From CBDFGN01 sp965247065 (GTDB lineage Bacteria > Bacteroidota > Bacteroidia > Cytophagales > Cyclobacteriaceae): a DNA stretch of 64,000 bases. The position numbers and the translations under genes are program-made. The stretch covers positions 2,418,001 to 2,482,000 of the forward strand of contig CBDFGN010000006.1 in assembly GCA_965247065.1 (NCBI GenBank). The letters run 5' to 3'. A model generated the notes under the pieces. It was not told where the DNA came from. It searched no databases and worked only from the letters and a program-made list of their open reading frames with translations. Positions 27,296-36,330 of this stretch are shown one piece after another (position 1 is the first letter of the stretch; every line of letters begins with the position of its first letter).

Positions 27296-28848
27296 TAATT
27301 ATATTGGGTTTCCGCCAGATTTATGAATGTTCTCCACTCCCGGTGTTGCTCCTTGTTAAGAACCCGCGGAAATTTATTTTGGCCTCCCTCCTTTCCCAGT
27401 TTTCTCATCCACTGGTAGAACTTTAGGGTCGGAATGATATCCACAATTATTTCCTTTAGGGCCGCGCTGCGTTCGACCCTATAGTCGTCATTGAGTTCTT
27501 TAAGGTAATGGTCCAGAGCCAATCGCAGTTCTTCAGGATTTACCGGATCATCCGTACCAATGTACCATTGATGTGCGAACAAGGTATCGAATGGGACTCC
27601 GCATGCCGCAAACTCCTTAATCTGGATTCCTAGATCCACAGAGGCCAATTCTATCGCCTTATTCATGTTGTCCAGACTCATGTGCTCCCCACACAAGCTG
27701 AGAAAATGCCGGGTCCTGCCGGTTATTATTATTTGAGATTCAATCATTGATACAAACTTGATGACATCCCCGATCAAGTAACGCCAGGTTCCGGCATTGG
27801 TGCTCAATAGAAGGGCGTATTCCTGATCCTCTTGCACCTGATCTATCATATATACCTCGGGATTCTCCCTTAGAATTCCCTCGTCATCGAAGTTTGTCGA
27901 ATTAAAGGGTATGAACTCATAGAAGATGCCATTATTCAGCACCATTTTCATATCGTGGTGATATGGATGTGTCTGGTAGGCCACAAAACCCTCTGAGGCC
28001 AAATAGGTCTCGGTGTAGTAGATCGGTTTTCCCAATAATTTTTCGAATCCTTTGCGATACGGATCGAACGAGACCCCGCCATGAGCGAAAAAGGTAAGGT
28101 TGGGCCAGACATCATGGATACTGTCAACCTTATAATAGCTGATTACTTTCTCCAGCAAGATCTGGATCCAGGCTGGAACCCCAACCACAACTCCAATATC
28201 CCATTTGTAAGCCTTTCGCGTAATTTCATCAAGCTTGGTGCCCCAGTCACGGCGGGCAATTTTTTGCCCGGGTTTGTAAAACCGTTGAAACCAGAAAGGC
28301 GTCTTGCTGGTTGTTATGCCACTTAAATCTCCTTCGAAATAATGACCCCGATTGTTAAGGTCGGTGCTGCCCCCTAACATGAGCATCCCGGTTTCAAAAA
28401 ACTCGTCGGGCAATTCGTAGCGAGATAAAGTTAATATATGCCGGACCCCAGTCCTGCGAATAGACTTCAGCATATCCTTGGTCACCGGGACGTGTTTAGA
28501 CGAAGAACCAGCAGTTCCTGAACTTAGGGCAAAGTAATTGACTTTTCCGGGCCAGCACACATCCCGTTCTCCCCGACGGGCTCTGGACCACCATTTTTCG
28601 TAGATCTCCTGATATCCCACAATTGGAACTTGTTGGCAGAACCTATCATAGAATTGGTGTTGCTTTGGACTTCTGAACGATCTAAGCGCCTTGTTGAAGG
28701 AATAGTACTGGCCAAAAGCAGTGGAACGAGCGGTGATCAGCAATTTTCTGAGCTCATTTTTTTGAAGATCGTAAGGTGAAGCAAATTCCTGCTCCAAACT
28801 TTCCCGCAGTTTGATTCCTTTCTTAAGAAGGGTACCTAAAATGGCCAT
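27295..28848 (-). CDS. GH3 auxin-responsive promoter family protein
   Basis: A GH3-family acyl-adenylate-forming protein (acyl acid amido synthetase fold). I chose the ATG at 28848 (MAILGTLLKKGIKL), as in homologues, giving 517 residues; the frame extends 19 codons upstream. Nucleotide-binding motifs are FALSSGTAGSSSKHVPVT near 110 and YTETYLASEGFVAYQ near 280, followed by TNAGTWRYLIGDVIKF near 355. Plant GH3 enzymes conjugate jasmonate or auxin to amino acids; the substrate of bacterial members is unknown. It is coupled to the LysE-like gene, which raises the possibility of a conjugate being exported (inference). Confidence 0.9.
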   Translation of the reverse strand: MAILGTLLKKGIKLRESLEQEFASPYDLQKNELRKLLITARSTAFGQYYSFNKALRSFRSPKQHQFYDRFCQQVPIVGYQEIYEKWWSRARRGERDVCWPGKVNYFALSSGTAGSSSKHVPVTKDMLKSIRRTGVRHILTLSRYELPDEFFETGMLMLGGSTDLNNRGHYFEGDLSGITTSKTPFWFQRFYKPGQKIARRDWGTKLDEITRKAYKWDIGVVVGVPAWIQILLEKVISYYKVDSIHDVWPNLTFFAHGGVSFDPYRKGFEKLLGKPIYYTETYLASEGFVAYQTHPYHHDMKMVLNNGIFYEFIPFNSTNFDDEGILRENPEVYMIDQVQEDQEYALLLSTNAGTWRYLIGDVIKFVSMIESQIIITGRTRHFLSLCGEHMSLDNMNKAIELASVDLGIQIKEFAACGVPFDTLFAHQWYIGTDDPVNPEELRLALDHYLKELNDDYRVERSAALKEIIVDIIPTLKFYQWMRKLGKEGGQNKFPRVLNKEQHREWRTFINLAETQYN

Positions 28849-28951
28849 TTTGCTATATTTGCTGTACGCAATTAACGCAATAATTAGGATTGCAAAATCA
28901 TCCATTCGTTATTAATTGTAAACCTTTTGGCGTAAAAGAAAATTCCAAGAA

Positions 28952-29620
28952 ATGGATATTGTCAAAAATATAGAAGCATTTGAGCAGAAGCTTTCCGGTA
29001 CAGGCGGCCGATTGGTGGCCGTCTCTAAAACCAAGCCTGTAGAGATTATCTTGGAAGCATACCAAGCAGGTCTTAGAGATTTTGGAGAGAACAGGGTCCA
29101 GGAACTGAGGCAAAAAGCCGAATTGCTGCCGGTTGATATCCGCTGGCATATGATTGGTCATTTGCAAACTAATAAGGTTAAACAGATCGCCACTTTCGTG
29201 CACCTCATCCATAGCATAGACAGTTTCAAGCTGCTAAAAGAGATCAACAAGCAAGGCGAGAGAAATCAAAGAACCCTCAACTGCTTATTGCAGGTGCACA
29301 TTGCGATGGAGGAATCAAAGTTTGGTTTTTCGGAGGTCGAATTAAAATCCTGCCTGGCCTCAGGCGAATTCTCAGAGTTAAGCTATGTGCAGGTTAGTGG
29401 GCTCATGGGCATGGCCAGTTTCACGAGCGATACCGCTCAAGTACGAACCGAATTCAGAAATCTTAAGGCTCTTTTTGAAGATCTGAAGGCCAATTGTCAG
29501 GGAGCGAATTGTGAAATGAAAGAATTATCAATGGGCATGACCTCGGATTATGAGATCGCCTTAGAAGAGGGCTCCACTCTGATCCGTGTAGGGACGGCTA
29601 TCTTTGGGGCCCGTAATTGA
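28952..29620 (+). CDS. YggS-family pyridoxal-phosphate homeostasis protein
   Basis: A 222-residue single-domain PLP-binding protein of the YggS/PROSC family, which buffers PLP and affects amino-acid and keto-acid balance. The lysine in LVAVSKTKPVEII (about residues 21-33) binds PLP; FGENRVQELRQKAE, WHMIGHLQTNK and LSMGMTSDYEIALEEGST are the other conserved blocks. Length is normal. It is divergent from the GH3-like gene with about 100 bp between starts. Followed directly by the DUF423 gene. Confidence 0.95.
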   Translation: MDIVKNIEAFEQKLSGTGGRLVAVSKTKPVEIILEAYQAGLRDFGENRVQELRQKAELLPVDIRWHMIGHLQTNKVKQIATFVHLIHSIDSFKLLKEINKQGERNQRTLNCLLQVHIAMEESKFGFSEVELKSCLASGEFSELSYVQVSGLMGMASFTSDTAQVRTEFRNLKALFEDLKANCQGANCEMKELSMGMTSDYEIALEEGSTLIRVGTAIFGARN

Positions 29621-29625
29621 ATATT

Positions 29626-30000
29626 ATGCAAAAACTCTTTTTTGTTGCCTCTACGACACTGGGAGCTTTGGCTGTGATGATCGGGGCATTTGGAGCTCAT
29701 GCTTTGAAGGATTTGCTCGGGCACCACGGCACCCTTCAGGTCTTCGAAACGGGATCGAGATATCATTTTTATCATGCGCTGGCTCTGTTGCTTACTGCTC
29801 TGCTCATGTATAGAGCTAATTCTATCTGGATTAACTATGCCGGGTTGGCATTTCTAGGTGGCATTTTGCTTTTCTCCGGTGCTCTTTACACGTTGAGCGT
29901 CACCGGTGATTCTCGCTGGGGTGCTGTCGCGCCCATTGGAGGCGTGCTGCTAGTTGCCGGGTGGATCATGTTACTGGTTGGGCTGTTGAAGGGAAATTAG
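29626..30000 (+). CDS. DUF423 small membrane protein
   Basis: A 124-residue protein with four hydrophobic segments. The N-terminus LGALAVMIGAFGAHALKDLL and the following FETGSRYHFYHALALLL are the hallmark of DUF423 (YgdD/YwdK) proteins, whose function is unknown. An in-frame TTG at 29617 overlaps the yggS stop, but the ATG at 29626 gives a start like that of homologues. It is probably cotranscribed with yggS. Confidence 0.92.
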   Translation: MQKLFFVASTTLGALAVMIGAFGAHALKDLLGHHGTLQVFETGSRYHFYHALALLLTALLMYRANSIWINYAGLAFLGGILLFSGALYTLSVTGDSRWGAVAPIGGVLLVAGWIMLLVGLLKGN

Positions 30001-30068
30001 ATGCACTTGGCCAGGCTTAGTAGAATTTTCCTGGCGAAAGGCTTGAATGGACCGTCGGCGGAATCTAA

Positions 30069-30485
30069 TCATTGACCGGCCGGGAGGACGTTGGTGATCA
30101 GCTTGATTCGTTCTTGAGAGTTTATGGCATTGGATATCACCGTAATCACCTTATTTTGCTTACCCATTTTACCCGAACTGTCAAAGGTAACGTTGATCTC
30201 CCCTCCCTTTCCGGGAGCTATTGGATCCCGCGGCCAATCCGTTGCAGTGCAGCCACAAGTGGTGAGGACATTAGACAAAATAAGTGGTTCGGTACCCGAA
30301 TTCTCGAAGGCATAAACGTACTCAAGTTTATCTCCCTGAGAAATGTCACCAAAATCATGAGATTCCTCTTGAAATATTATCATGGCACCTAGCAAGGTTC
30401 CTTGCATCTCTGAAGGAGCAGCAGCCTCTTGGCCCGAAACAGGAACCGTAGCAAGCATGAATACTAACAAGAATATCGCTCTCAT
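30069..30485 (-). CDS. DUF1573 exported protein
   Basis: A 138-residue exported protein with a signal peptide (IFLLVFMLATVPVSGQ). The mature part has ESHDFGDISQGDKLEYVYAF, SNVLTTCGCTATDWPRDPIAPG and GEINVTFDSSGKMGKQNKV, the full DUF1573 pattern with its conserved CGC. This is an Ig-like periplasmic or secreted domain common in Bacteroidota, of unknown role. It stands alone between the convergent DUF423 gene and the RecD-like gene. Confidence 0.92.
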   Translation of the reverse strand: MRAIFLLVFMLATVPVSGQEAAAPSEMQGTLLGAMIIFQEESHDFGDISQGDKLEYVYAFENSGTEPLILSNVLTTCGCTATDWPRDPIAPGKGGEINVTFDSSGKMGKQNKVITVISNAINSQERIKLITNVLPAGQ

Positions 30486-30529
30486 GTTCTTTACTTTAAT
30501 CCAAAACTAATACTTAATACGACAAAATG

Positions 30530-31927
30530 TTAGAAGAAGTTGGCATGAAAGTTAACCAGGAACAATTCGTGAGTAGAGCGGGTCAAGGCGGTGTAGAGCC
30601 ATCTCAGGTACTCCTTATCGACCATCTCCTCCGTTAGGTACCCCTGGTCCACAAATACTGCACTCCATTGTCCCCCTTGTGACTTATGACAAGTAAGCGC
30701 GTAAGCAAATTTTACCTGGAGAGCATTCAAATAAGGATCCTTCCGCAGCAATTTTTTCTTTTCGGCCGGCTTAAAGTCTTCATAATCCTTCAACACCTCC
30801 TGATAAAGATGCTGATTCTGTTCCTGCGTCAATGACGTATGGTCAGAATGCAGCGTGTCCAGAATCACTTTGGCTTCAAAGGGCTCTTGCTCAGGATAGT
30901 CGATCAGCTGCAACTCCAAATCCGCAAACCTAAGGTCATACCTTTCGGTTATAGATAGAATCTTCCGAATTTCCACGAAATCGCCATTAGCCAAAAACCC
31001 AGCCACAGAATCTTCGGGAAGGAAAAAGTAATTGTTTCTTACAATCATGAGGCTGTCGCCGGCCTCAATTTCATTCTCAAAAAAAAAGATGGCCCTTCGG
31101 ATGTATTGGTTATACCGTACGGCCAATTTATTTGAGCGACAGATCACAATGGTGTTCGAACTTCCGTATTTGTCGTGAGCGTACCTAAGACCTTCTTCAA
31201 TCCGCTCCCCGCCCATTCTAAAAATGTCCTGAAACCGTTTCAGTTGAAAGCGGAACCGAGCCCCATCATTTATCAAAGCTTTACGGATCCCGGTGGCGTT
31301 ATACAAGATCCCAGAGGTTAGCTGTTGGCGCATCACCTCTGTTAACTCAAAGTCCATTACCGACAGCCGATATTTTGACTCAAGCTTTTGTTTGTCCAGG
31401 CCTGCGCTTATTTCCTGCCCTACCGGTGGCAACTGTGCCCCATCGCCAATCAAAAGAAGTTTGTTGCTCTGGTTGAAGAACACAAATGCGATCAGATCCC
31501 GTAGCACCTTGGCTGAGTCGGTAAGATCATCAGCCAGCATTGAAGCCTCATCCACAATGAAGAGGGTATTCTTGTGGTAGCTTTTTTGGGGCTTGAATTC
31601 CAGCTTGGCAACGTCTGGGGCTGAGATCTGTCGATAAATTATCTTGTGAATAGTAAATGCTTTTTTCCTGGTATATGAGGACATCACCTTGGCAGCCCTC
31701 CCGGTTGGTGCCAACAGGACATACTTGAAATCAAATAAAGGAAGTACCTGTACCAGGGTGCTTACCAAGGTTGTCTTTCCGGTACCGGCATACCCTTTTA
31801 GGATCATAGTGGGTCGATTGGCACTCTTGTTAGACCAAAAATGATCGAAAATCTCAAAGAATTTTAGTTGTCCATTCGTGGGTTCAAAAGGAAATTTGTT
31901 TTTAAGGATCTGGGATGGAAGTGGCAA
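30530..31927 (-). CDS. RecD-like ATP-dependent DNA helicase
   Basis: A superfamily 1 DNA helicase of 465 residues, the short AAA_30/UvrD_C_2 form common in Bacteroidota and separate from the RecBCD subunit. Walker A is LKGYAGTGKTTLVSTLVQV at about 42-60, Walker B is FIVDEASMLADD near 122, and GDGAQLPPVG and the motif near FAYALTCHKSQGGQWSAVFV and YTALTRSTHELF (about 415-455) complete the helicase core. The start is TTG (31927). No associated nuclease gene is adjacent. The role in repair is inferred from the family. Confidence 0.93.
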   Translation of the reverse strand: MPLPSQILKNKFPFEPTNGQLKFFEIFDHFWSNKSANRPTMILKGYAGTGKTTLVSTLVQVLPLFDFKYVLLAPTGRAAKVMSSYTRKKAFTIHKIIYRQISAPDVAKLEFKPQKSYHKNTLFIVDEASMLADDLTDSAKVLRDLIAFVFFNQSNKLLLIGDGAQLPPVGQEISAGLDKQKLESKYRLSVMDFELTEVMRQQLTSGILYNATGIRKALINDGARFRFQLKRFQDIFRMGGERIEEGLRYAHDKYGSSNTIVICRSNKLAVRYNQYIRRAIFFFENEIEAGDSLMIVRNNYFFLPEDSVAGFLANGDFVEIRKILSITERYDLRFADLELQLIDYPEQEPFEAKVILDTLHSDHTSLTQEQNQHLYQEVLKDYEDFKPAEKKKLLRKDPYLNALQVKFAYALTCHKSQGGQWSAVFVDQGYLTEEMVDKEYLRWLYTALTRSTHELFLVNFHANFF

Positions 31928-32017
31928 CGTCCGGAGATTGATTTAATTTGATCAAATTTACAGTTCCGTTATGATATCCTCACCATCCCTGGTGCTTGAT
32001 GAAAAACTAAATTGCTG

Positions 32018-32503
32018 ATGAACCAGGTGCTGAAAATGTATCAAGGGCAAACTCGGATTCGCGCGTGTGGATTGTGCCTGGAAAGCGATCGCCTCCTCCT
32101 CCTGAAGCATGAATCGCTGGGGCCCAGGGGTCATGTTTGGATACCTCCTGGAGGTGGATTGGAATATGGCACCGATTTGAGGAAGAATCTCATTAGGGAA
32201 TTCAAAGAGGAAACCGGACTAAAGGTCGGTGTGCAAGGACTGTTGTTCACTCATGAACTAATAACGAGGTCTTTGCACGCGATTGAGATTTTTTTTCAGG
32301 TTGAAAGAAAGGCTGGCAAACTGCTATTGGGGCTAGATCCCGAAATGGATTCTCATAACCAGATCTTAAAGGAGGTCCGCTTAATGCCGTTTTCGGAGAT
32401 AAACCTGTTGCATCCAGAAAATAAACACCAACTTTTCAATTACTGCCGAAGCACTAGCGAACTTCTAAATTTGCGCGGGTATTATCAAACCAAAATGCCG
32501 TAG
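32018..32503 (+). CDS. Nudix hydrolase
   Basis: A 161-residue Nudix protein that hydrolyses nucleoside-diphosphate-type substrates. The Nudix box reads GGLEYGTDLRKNLIREF followed by KEETGL (about residues 49-71), with all conserved Gly and Glu residues. The strand before it, WIPPGGGLE, is normal. I prefer the ATG at 32018; an in-frame TTG lies two codons upstream. The substrate is unknown. It is divergent from the RecD-like gene, and the 221 bp that follow contain nothing I can identify. Confidence 0.92.
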   Translation: MNQVLKMYQGQTRIRACGLCLESDRLLLLKHESLGPRGHVWIPPGGGLEYGTDLRKNLIREFKEETGLKVGVQGLLFTHELITRSLHAIEIFFQVERKAGKLLLGLDPEMDSHNQILKEVRLMPFSEINLLHPENKHQLFNYCRSTSELLNLRGYYQTKMP

Positions 32504-32724
32504 ATCACCCTAAAACTTGAGGCCGCGTTGGGGAGTTGCCAGTTACGGTTCAAGTAAAAATCCTCCGCATTTCATCCAAAACCCCTTCAAGTGGCCATTG
32601 TTAGCCCAAATAAGTGAATTTGGCCCACGTTTTTAACTTAACCCGTGCTTAGAGATTTCATAATTGAAAAATAATGCATAAAATAGCATTGTGAAATCTT
32701 GGTCCGCATCCGTAAATTACCCTT

Positions 32725-33543
32725 ATGAGTACTAGAAACATTAAGCTGCTTTCCGTTGCATTTCTTGTTGCCGCTTTGGGTCTCGCCTATTGGCTCGTGA
32801 GCTTAATTAAATACGATATTGATTCTGAAATAAGGATAAAGAACGCGGAAAATAAGGTTATTGAAAAACTGAAACTGATCAGGGAGGCTGAACTCACATA
32901 TCTGGAGGTGAATGGACGGTTTACAAGTGACTGGGATAAACTTATTTCATTTATTGATACCGGCACCTGCTATATCGTAGAGACCAGGGAGGAGGTAATT
33001 ACTTTGGAGTATGGGGCTGACAGCAGTGTATTTCACAAAGATACTTTAGGGGCAGTACCAGCAAGAGAAAGGATTTTTAAACAGACGAATTATATTAATG
33101 CTAGCAACAATGGGATATTTCTTAATTACCAAGTGTCGCTCGGAGATTTCGTAGGTATCGGCTCCAATGTGTATACCCTTAGGCTTCCCGAACTAAATAA
33201 AACAAACACTTTTATTTCGACGGTCAAAGGTACGGTTACCGAACTGGTGGATCACCAAAGTGGAACTGACATAGGCAAGGGCGCAAGCTTAATTACATTG
33301 CTGGACTTCAGATTTGACCCCGACATTGACATCCAAAATCTGTCCGCTATTCCCGGGACGAGTGGAAAGTTCTCCATTTGGGCCAACAAAATTGATAAGA
33401 GCGGAGTAACAGTGGATGTTATCGAGGTAATTGACACAAGTCCAATAAATCCATTTCGAAAAGAGAGTAATGAGATTAAGAATCAGAAACCACTAAGGTT
33501 CGGCTCTCGAACGGAAGTATCTTTCGCCGGAAATTGGGAATAG
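32725..33543 (+). CDS. membrane-anchored protein with an internal lipoyl-like beta domain
   Basis: A 272-residue protein with one N-terminal membrane segment (LLSVAFLVAALGLAYWLVSL, about 8-27) and then a helix (NKVIEKLKLIREAELTYLEV) reminiscent of pseudopilins. Residues about 130-195 (NYQVSLGDFVGIGSNVYTL, STVKGTVTELVDHQSGTDIG, KGASLITLLDF) look like a biotinyl-lipoyl-type hammerhead as in membrane-fusion proteins, though with no lysine-bearing MKM. The C-terminus has GVTVDVIEVIDTSPINPFRK and RFGSRTEVS. I recall similar uncharacterised Bacteroidota proteins next to DUF3822 and coaD; the domain reading is mine and unverified. Confidence 0.75.
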   Translation: MSTRNIKLLSVAFLVAALGLAYWLVSLIKYDIDSEIRIKNAENKVIEKLKLIREAELTYLEVNGRFTSDWDKLISFIDTGTCYIVETREEVITLEYGADSSVFHKDTLGAVPARERIFKQTNYINASNNGIFLNYQVSLGDFVGIGSNVYTLRLPELNKTNTFISTVKGTVTELVDHQSGTDIGKGASLITLLDFRFDPDIDIQNLSAIPGTSGKFSIWANKIDKSGVTVDVIEVIDTSPINPFRKESNEIKNQKPLRFGSRTEVSFAGNWE

Positions 33544-33550
33544 CATAAAA

Positions 33551-34435
33551 TTGGAGGCCGTTCAAGATTATAAGCTCGCTCGTAAAATTAAGGACGATAA
33601 ATTCGATGTAGACAAGCTCCATCTCTACAATTTATTGCTCCAAATAGGTCCTCGCGATCTCCACGTTGCCGTCACCGACAGGGAGACCAGTAAATGTCTC
33701 TTGCTTGAGGAATTCCGGTTAAAAGCAGTAAAGGATTACCAGGGCCTGATTGAGGTACTTGCCAGGATCTTTGATGAACACCATCTTTTGATGGCTGGAT
33801 TCTGGCAATCGGTTCGGGTAGCCATCAAGAACAGGAAGTTTACACTGGTTAGCGCTCCCCTATTCGTCGAAGATAACCTTTATGACTATCTGTCCCTTAA
33901 TTGTGCAGTTAACAAAGCCTCCGATAGTCTCCATTACTATCGGCATACCCAGACGGAGGGGGTCAATATTTTCTCTGCCAATAAAACTCTGATCGATTGG
34001 CTCAAGCAGGTTTATCCCAATATCGAGATTCAAGTGATACATCAGGGCAGCGCCTTAATCGAGGGCATTCTGACCAATGATGGTCATTCCCAGGATAAAG
34101 GAATGTTTTTGCACATCGATAGAGCGATTGTCCACGTCGTAGTCTCGCAGGACAGAAAACTCAAATACTACAATCAGTTCACGGTCAAGAGTCCGGACGA
34201 CGCCATCAAGTACATTTTGCTGGTCTTCAAGGCTTTGGGTTTGGACCAGAAATTAACCAAGGTGATGGTCTGGGGTACCATTGCTCCAGACTCCTCCTTC
34301 TACCAACTTCTGGCAGAGAACATTCAGAAGGTCTCTCTGGGAAATAAGCCCTCTTATTTGAAATTTAATTATGCTTTTGACGAGATACAGGATCATCAGT
34401 ATTTCGACTTATATAGCATGAACCTGTGCGAATAG
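33551..34435 (+). CDS. DUF3822 family protein
   Basis: A 294-residue cytoplasmic protein of the Bacteroidota-restricted DUF3822 family, with an actin/ASKHA-like pattern of two halves: the first starts LLLQIGPRDLHVAVTDRETS and the second GMFLHIDRAIVHVVVSQDRKLKYYNQ, after which FTVKSPDDAIKYILLVFKAL and KVMVWGTIAPDS follow. The family has no established function. The start used is TTG at 33551, 7 nt after the previous stop; no ATG lies near, so the start is uncertain. It stands between the lipoyl-like protein and coaD, 6 nt before the latter. Confidence 0.87.
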   Translation: MEAVQDYKLARKIKDDKFDVDKLHLYNLLLQIGPRDLHVAVTDRETSKCLLLEEFRLKAVKDYQGLIEVLARIFDEHHLLMAGFWQSVRVAIKNRKFTLVSAPLFVEDNLYDYLSLNCAVNKASDSLHYYRHTQTEGVNIFSANKTLIDWLKQVYPNIEIQVIHQGSALIEGILTNDGHSQDKGMFLHIDRAIVHVVVSQDRKLKYYNQFTVKSPDDAIKYILLVFKALGLDQKLTKVMVWGTIAPDSSFYQLLAENIQKVSLGNKPSYLKFNYAFDEIQDHQYFDLYSMNLCE

Positions 34436-34441
34436 TCAGGC

Positions 34442-34903
34442 ATGTCGAGAATTGCCCTGTTTCCAGGATCTTTTGATCCGTTTACCAAAGGACACCACGA
34501 TATAGTAGTGCGCGGCCTGTCCATTTTCGACAAAATAATTATCGCAATCGGCTATAACACGAAAAAAGTACGGTATTTCGATATCGAAAAAATGGTTCAA
34601 TTGATGGCGACTACCTTTGAAAATCAACAGGACATTGAGGTAATAGTTTATGACGAACTTACCGCGGAGTTCGCCCGCAAGCACGGAGCCCGTTTTCTCC
34701 TGCGCGGTCTGCGGAACACCACCGATTTCGAATTTGAAAACAGCATTTCGCAAGTAAACCGGCACTTGTACCAGGAATTGGAAACCGTATTTCTAATCAC
34801 ATCCCCGTTGTACGCTGCAATTAATTCCAGCGTCATTAGGGAGGTTCACAAATATGGGGGAGACGTCAGCGATTTTTTGCCCTACACTTTGGATTCGGAT
34901 TGA
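34442..34903 (+). CDS. coaD: phosphopantetheine adenylyltransferase
   Basis: CoaD adenylates 4'-phosphopantetheine in the penultimate step of coenzyme A synthesis. It has 153 residues. The nucleotidyltransferase motif is FPGSFDPFTKGHHDIVVRG (about 7-25, TxGH form), LLRGLRNTTDFEFE near 87 binds substrate, and SSVIREVHKYGGDVSDFLP near 128 is the C-terminal signature. It is the last gene of a plus-strand run and converges on a Nudix gene 8 nt away. Confidence 0.98.
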   Translation: MSRIALFPGSFDPFTKGHHDIVVRGLSIFDKIIIAIGYNTKKVRYFDIEKMVQLMATTFENQQDIEVIVYDELTAEFARKHGARFLLRGLRNTTDFEFENSISQVNRHLYQELETVFLITSPLYAAINSSVIREVHKYGGDVSDFLPYTLDSD

Positions 34904-34911
34904 TGGCTACT

Positions 34912-35592
34912 TCATAACCCCAGGCTTTTAAACTTTCGATATTTTTGAATTACATATTCTATTGTAGAATAGGAGTTGTATAGGGCAATGGCAACCTCAT
35001 CATCATTCATCCATTTTATCTCTTCAATATGCTCCTCCACCTGGGGCGCCAGCTTCGAAATATCCAAGGGGAACATAAGGAACCAGTGAGTCTTCTTGAG
35101 TATATATTTTCCGTTTAGAATATAGGTGTGCCAGGTCTTGCAAATCCTTGGCCCTATTTCGATCCTTATGTTGCACTCCTCCTCAACTTCACGTTTAGCG
35201 CAAGCTTCAAGGGTTTCTTTCTTGTCGAGCTTTCCCTTAGGCAAGTCCCATTTACCAAAACGATAAATGAATAACAGCTTACTCCCGTTTTCGACAACAC
35301 CACCCGCCGCTTCTACAATCTTAAAATGGCCCTTGACGTAGTCGATCATGGGTCGTGGTTTTTCGAAGGCAAACGTGATCTCCTTAAGGTTCTTGAATTT
35401 CTTGAATGTCATCAAGTGGAGGAGTCGATCAATCTGTTCTTGCTTGGCATCTTTAACCAGAACCGTTCCCCAAAGCTTCTTATTTGATATCTTGATTTCG
35501 GGACCGGTCTCAACCACATCGTACAGTTTATCCTGGATCGCTGGTCCCACTTTAAGGATATTCACCGGGGTATCGTTGATAAAGATCTTCAT
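34912..35592 (-). CDS. Nudix hydrolase with N-terminal extension
   Basis: A 226-residue protein with the Nudix domain in its second half (about 100-226). The Nudix box is GKLDKKETLEACAKREV followed by EEECNI, complete. The N-terminal 90 residues (beta-alpha, KIFINDTPVNILKVG to FEKPRPMIDYVKG) are of a type found in Bacteroidota Nudix proteins but of unknown function. I chose the ATG at 35592; a start at 35616 would add 8 residues. Divergent from pyrE, with about 90 bp between. Confidence 0.9.
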   Translation of the reverse strand: MKIFINDTPVNILKVGPAIQDKLYDVVETGPEIKISNKKLWGTVLVKDAKQEQIDRLLHLMTFKKFKNLKEITFAFEKPRPMIDYVKGHFKIVEAAGGVVENGSKLLFIYRFGKWDLPKGKLDKKETLEACAKREVEEECNIRIEIGPRICKTWHTYILNGKYILKKTHWFLMFPLDISKLAPQVEEHIEEIKWMNDDEVAIALYNSYSTIEYVIQKYRKFKSLGL

Positions 35593-35679
35593 TTCTGATC
35601 GAGTAGCTCCAAGCAATTAAATATTTTCCGCTGGATAATAAAAGTGTAATATTCTAAAAGTTTGTTATAAATTCAACGC

Positions 35680-36330
35680 ATGAAAACCGGCCCCTACGAC
35701 AGGGAAATGGCACAAATTATTGCAAGATTGCTTTTGGACATAAAGGCAGTGCGATTAAATTTAGAGACTCCGTTTATCTGGAGCTCCGGATGGAGGACTC
35801 CGATTTATTGCGACAACCGGCTTTCCCTATCATTTCCAAAGGTAAGAGATTACATCAAGCAGTCTTTTGTGGAAGTCATCAAAGCTACCTACCCGCAAGC
35901 AGAGGCCATAGCGGGTGTGGCTACTGCGGGTATTCCGCCGGGTGCCATAGTGGCTGACAAGCTGAAACTGCCACTCATTTATGTCCGGTCAAAACCCAAA
36001 GGTCACGGAATGGAAAATCAAATTGAGGGCCAGATAATCTCCGAACAGAAAGTGGTGGTTATTGAAGATCTGGTATCCACTGGTGGAAGTTCCCTGAGCG
36101 CGTGTCGGGCCTTGTCAAAGGCTCGTGTGGAGGTCCTGGGAATGGTAGCTATATTTACATACGGCTTAGAAACGGCGGCTCGAAATTTTCAAGAGGCTGG
36201 AGTGGCTTTAACCACTTTGAGCGACTATCCCGCCCTGATCCAGGAAGCTGCGGCACAGGGGTATATTCGGACCCAAGATCTGGAGTCCCTGGCCAACTGG
36301 CGCAGCGATCCCGAGAACTGGAAACCCTAA
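35680..36330 (+). CDS. pyrE: orotate phosphoribosyltransferase
   Basis: PyrE joins orotate and PRPP to form OMP in pyrimidine synthesis. It has 216 residues. The PRPP-binding loop is VVVIEDLVSTGGSSLSACRA at about 126-145; FIWSSGWRTPIYCDNRLSLS near 29-48 binds orotate; RSKPKGHGMENQIEG near 105 is the flexible catalytic loop. A second ATG at residue 10 could be the true start. The stop overlaps the stop of the convergent DUF2400 gene by 4 nt. Confidence 0.97.
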   Translation: MKTGPYDREMAQIIARLLLDIKAVRLNLETPFIWSSGWRTPIYCDNRLSLSFPKVRDYIKQSFVEVIKATYPQAEAIAGVATAGIPPGAIVADKLKLPLIYVRSKPKGHGMENQIEGQIISEQKVVVIEDLVSTGGSSLSACRALSKARVEVLGMVAIFTYGLETAARNFQEAGVALTTLSDYPALIQEAAAQGYIRTQDLESLANWRSDPENWKP

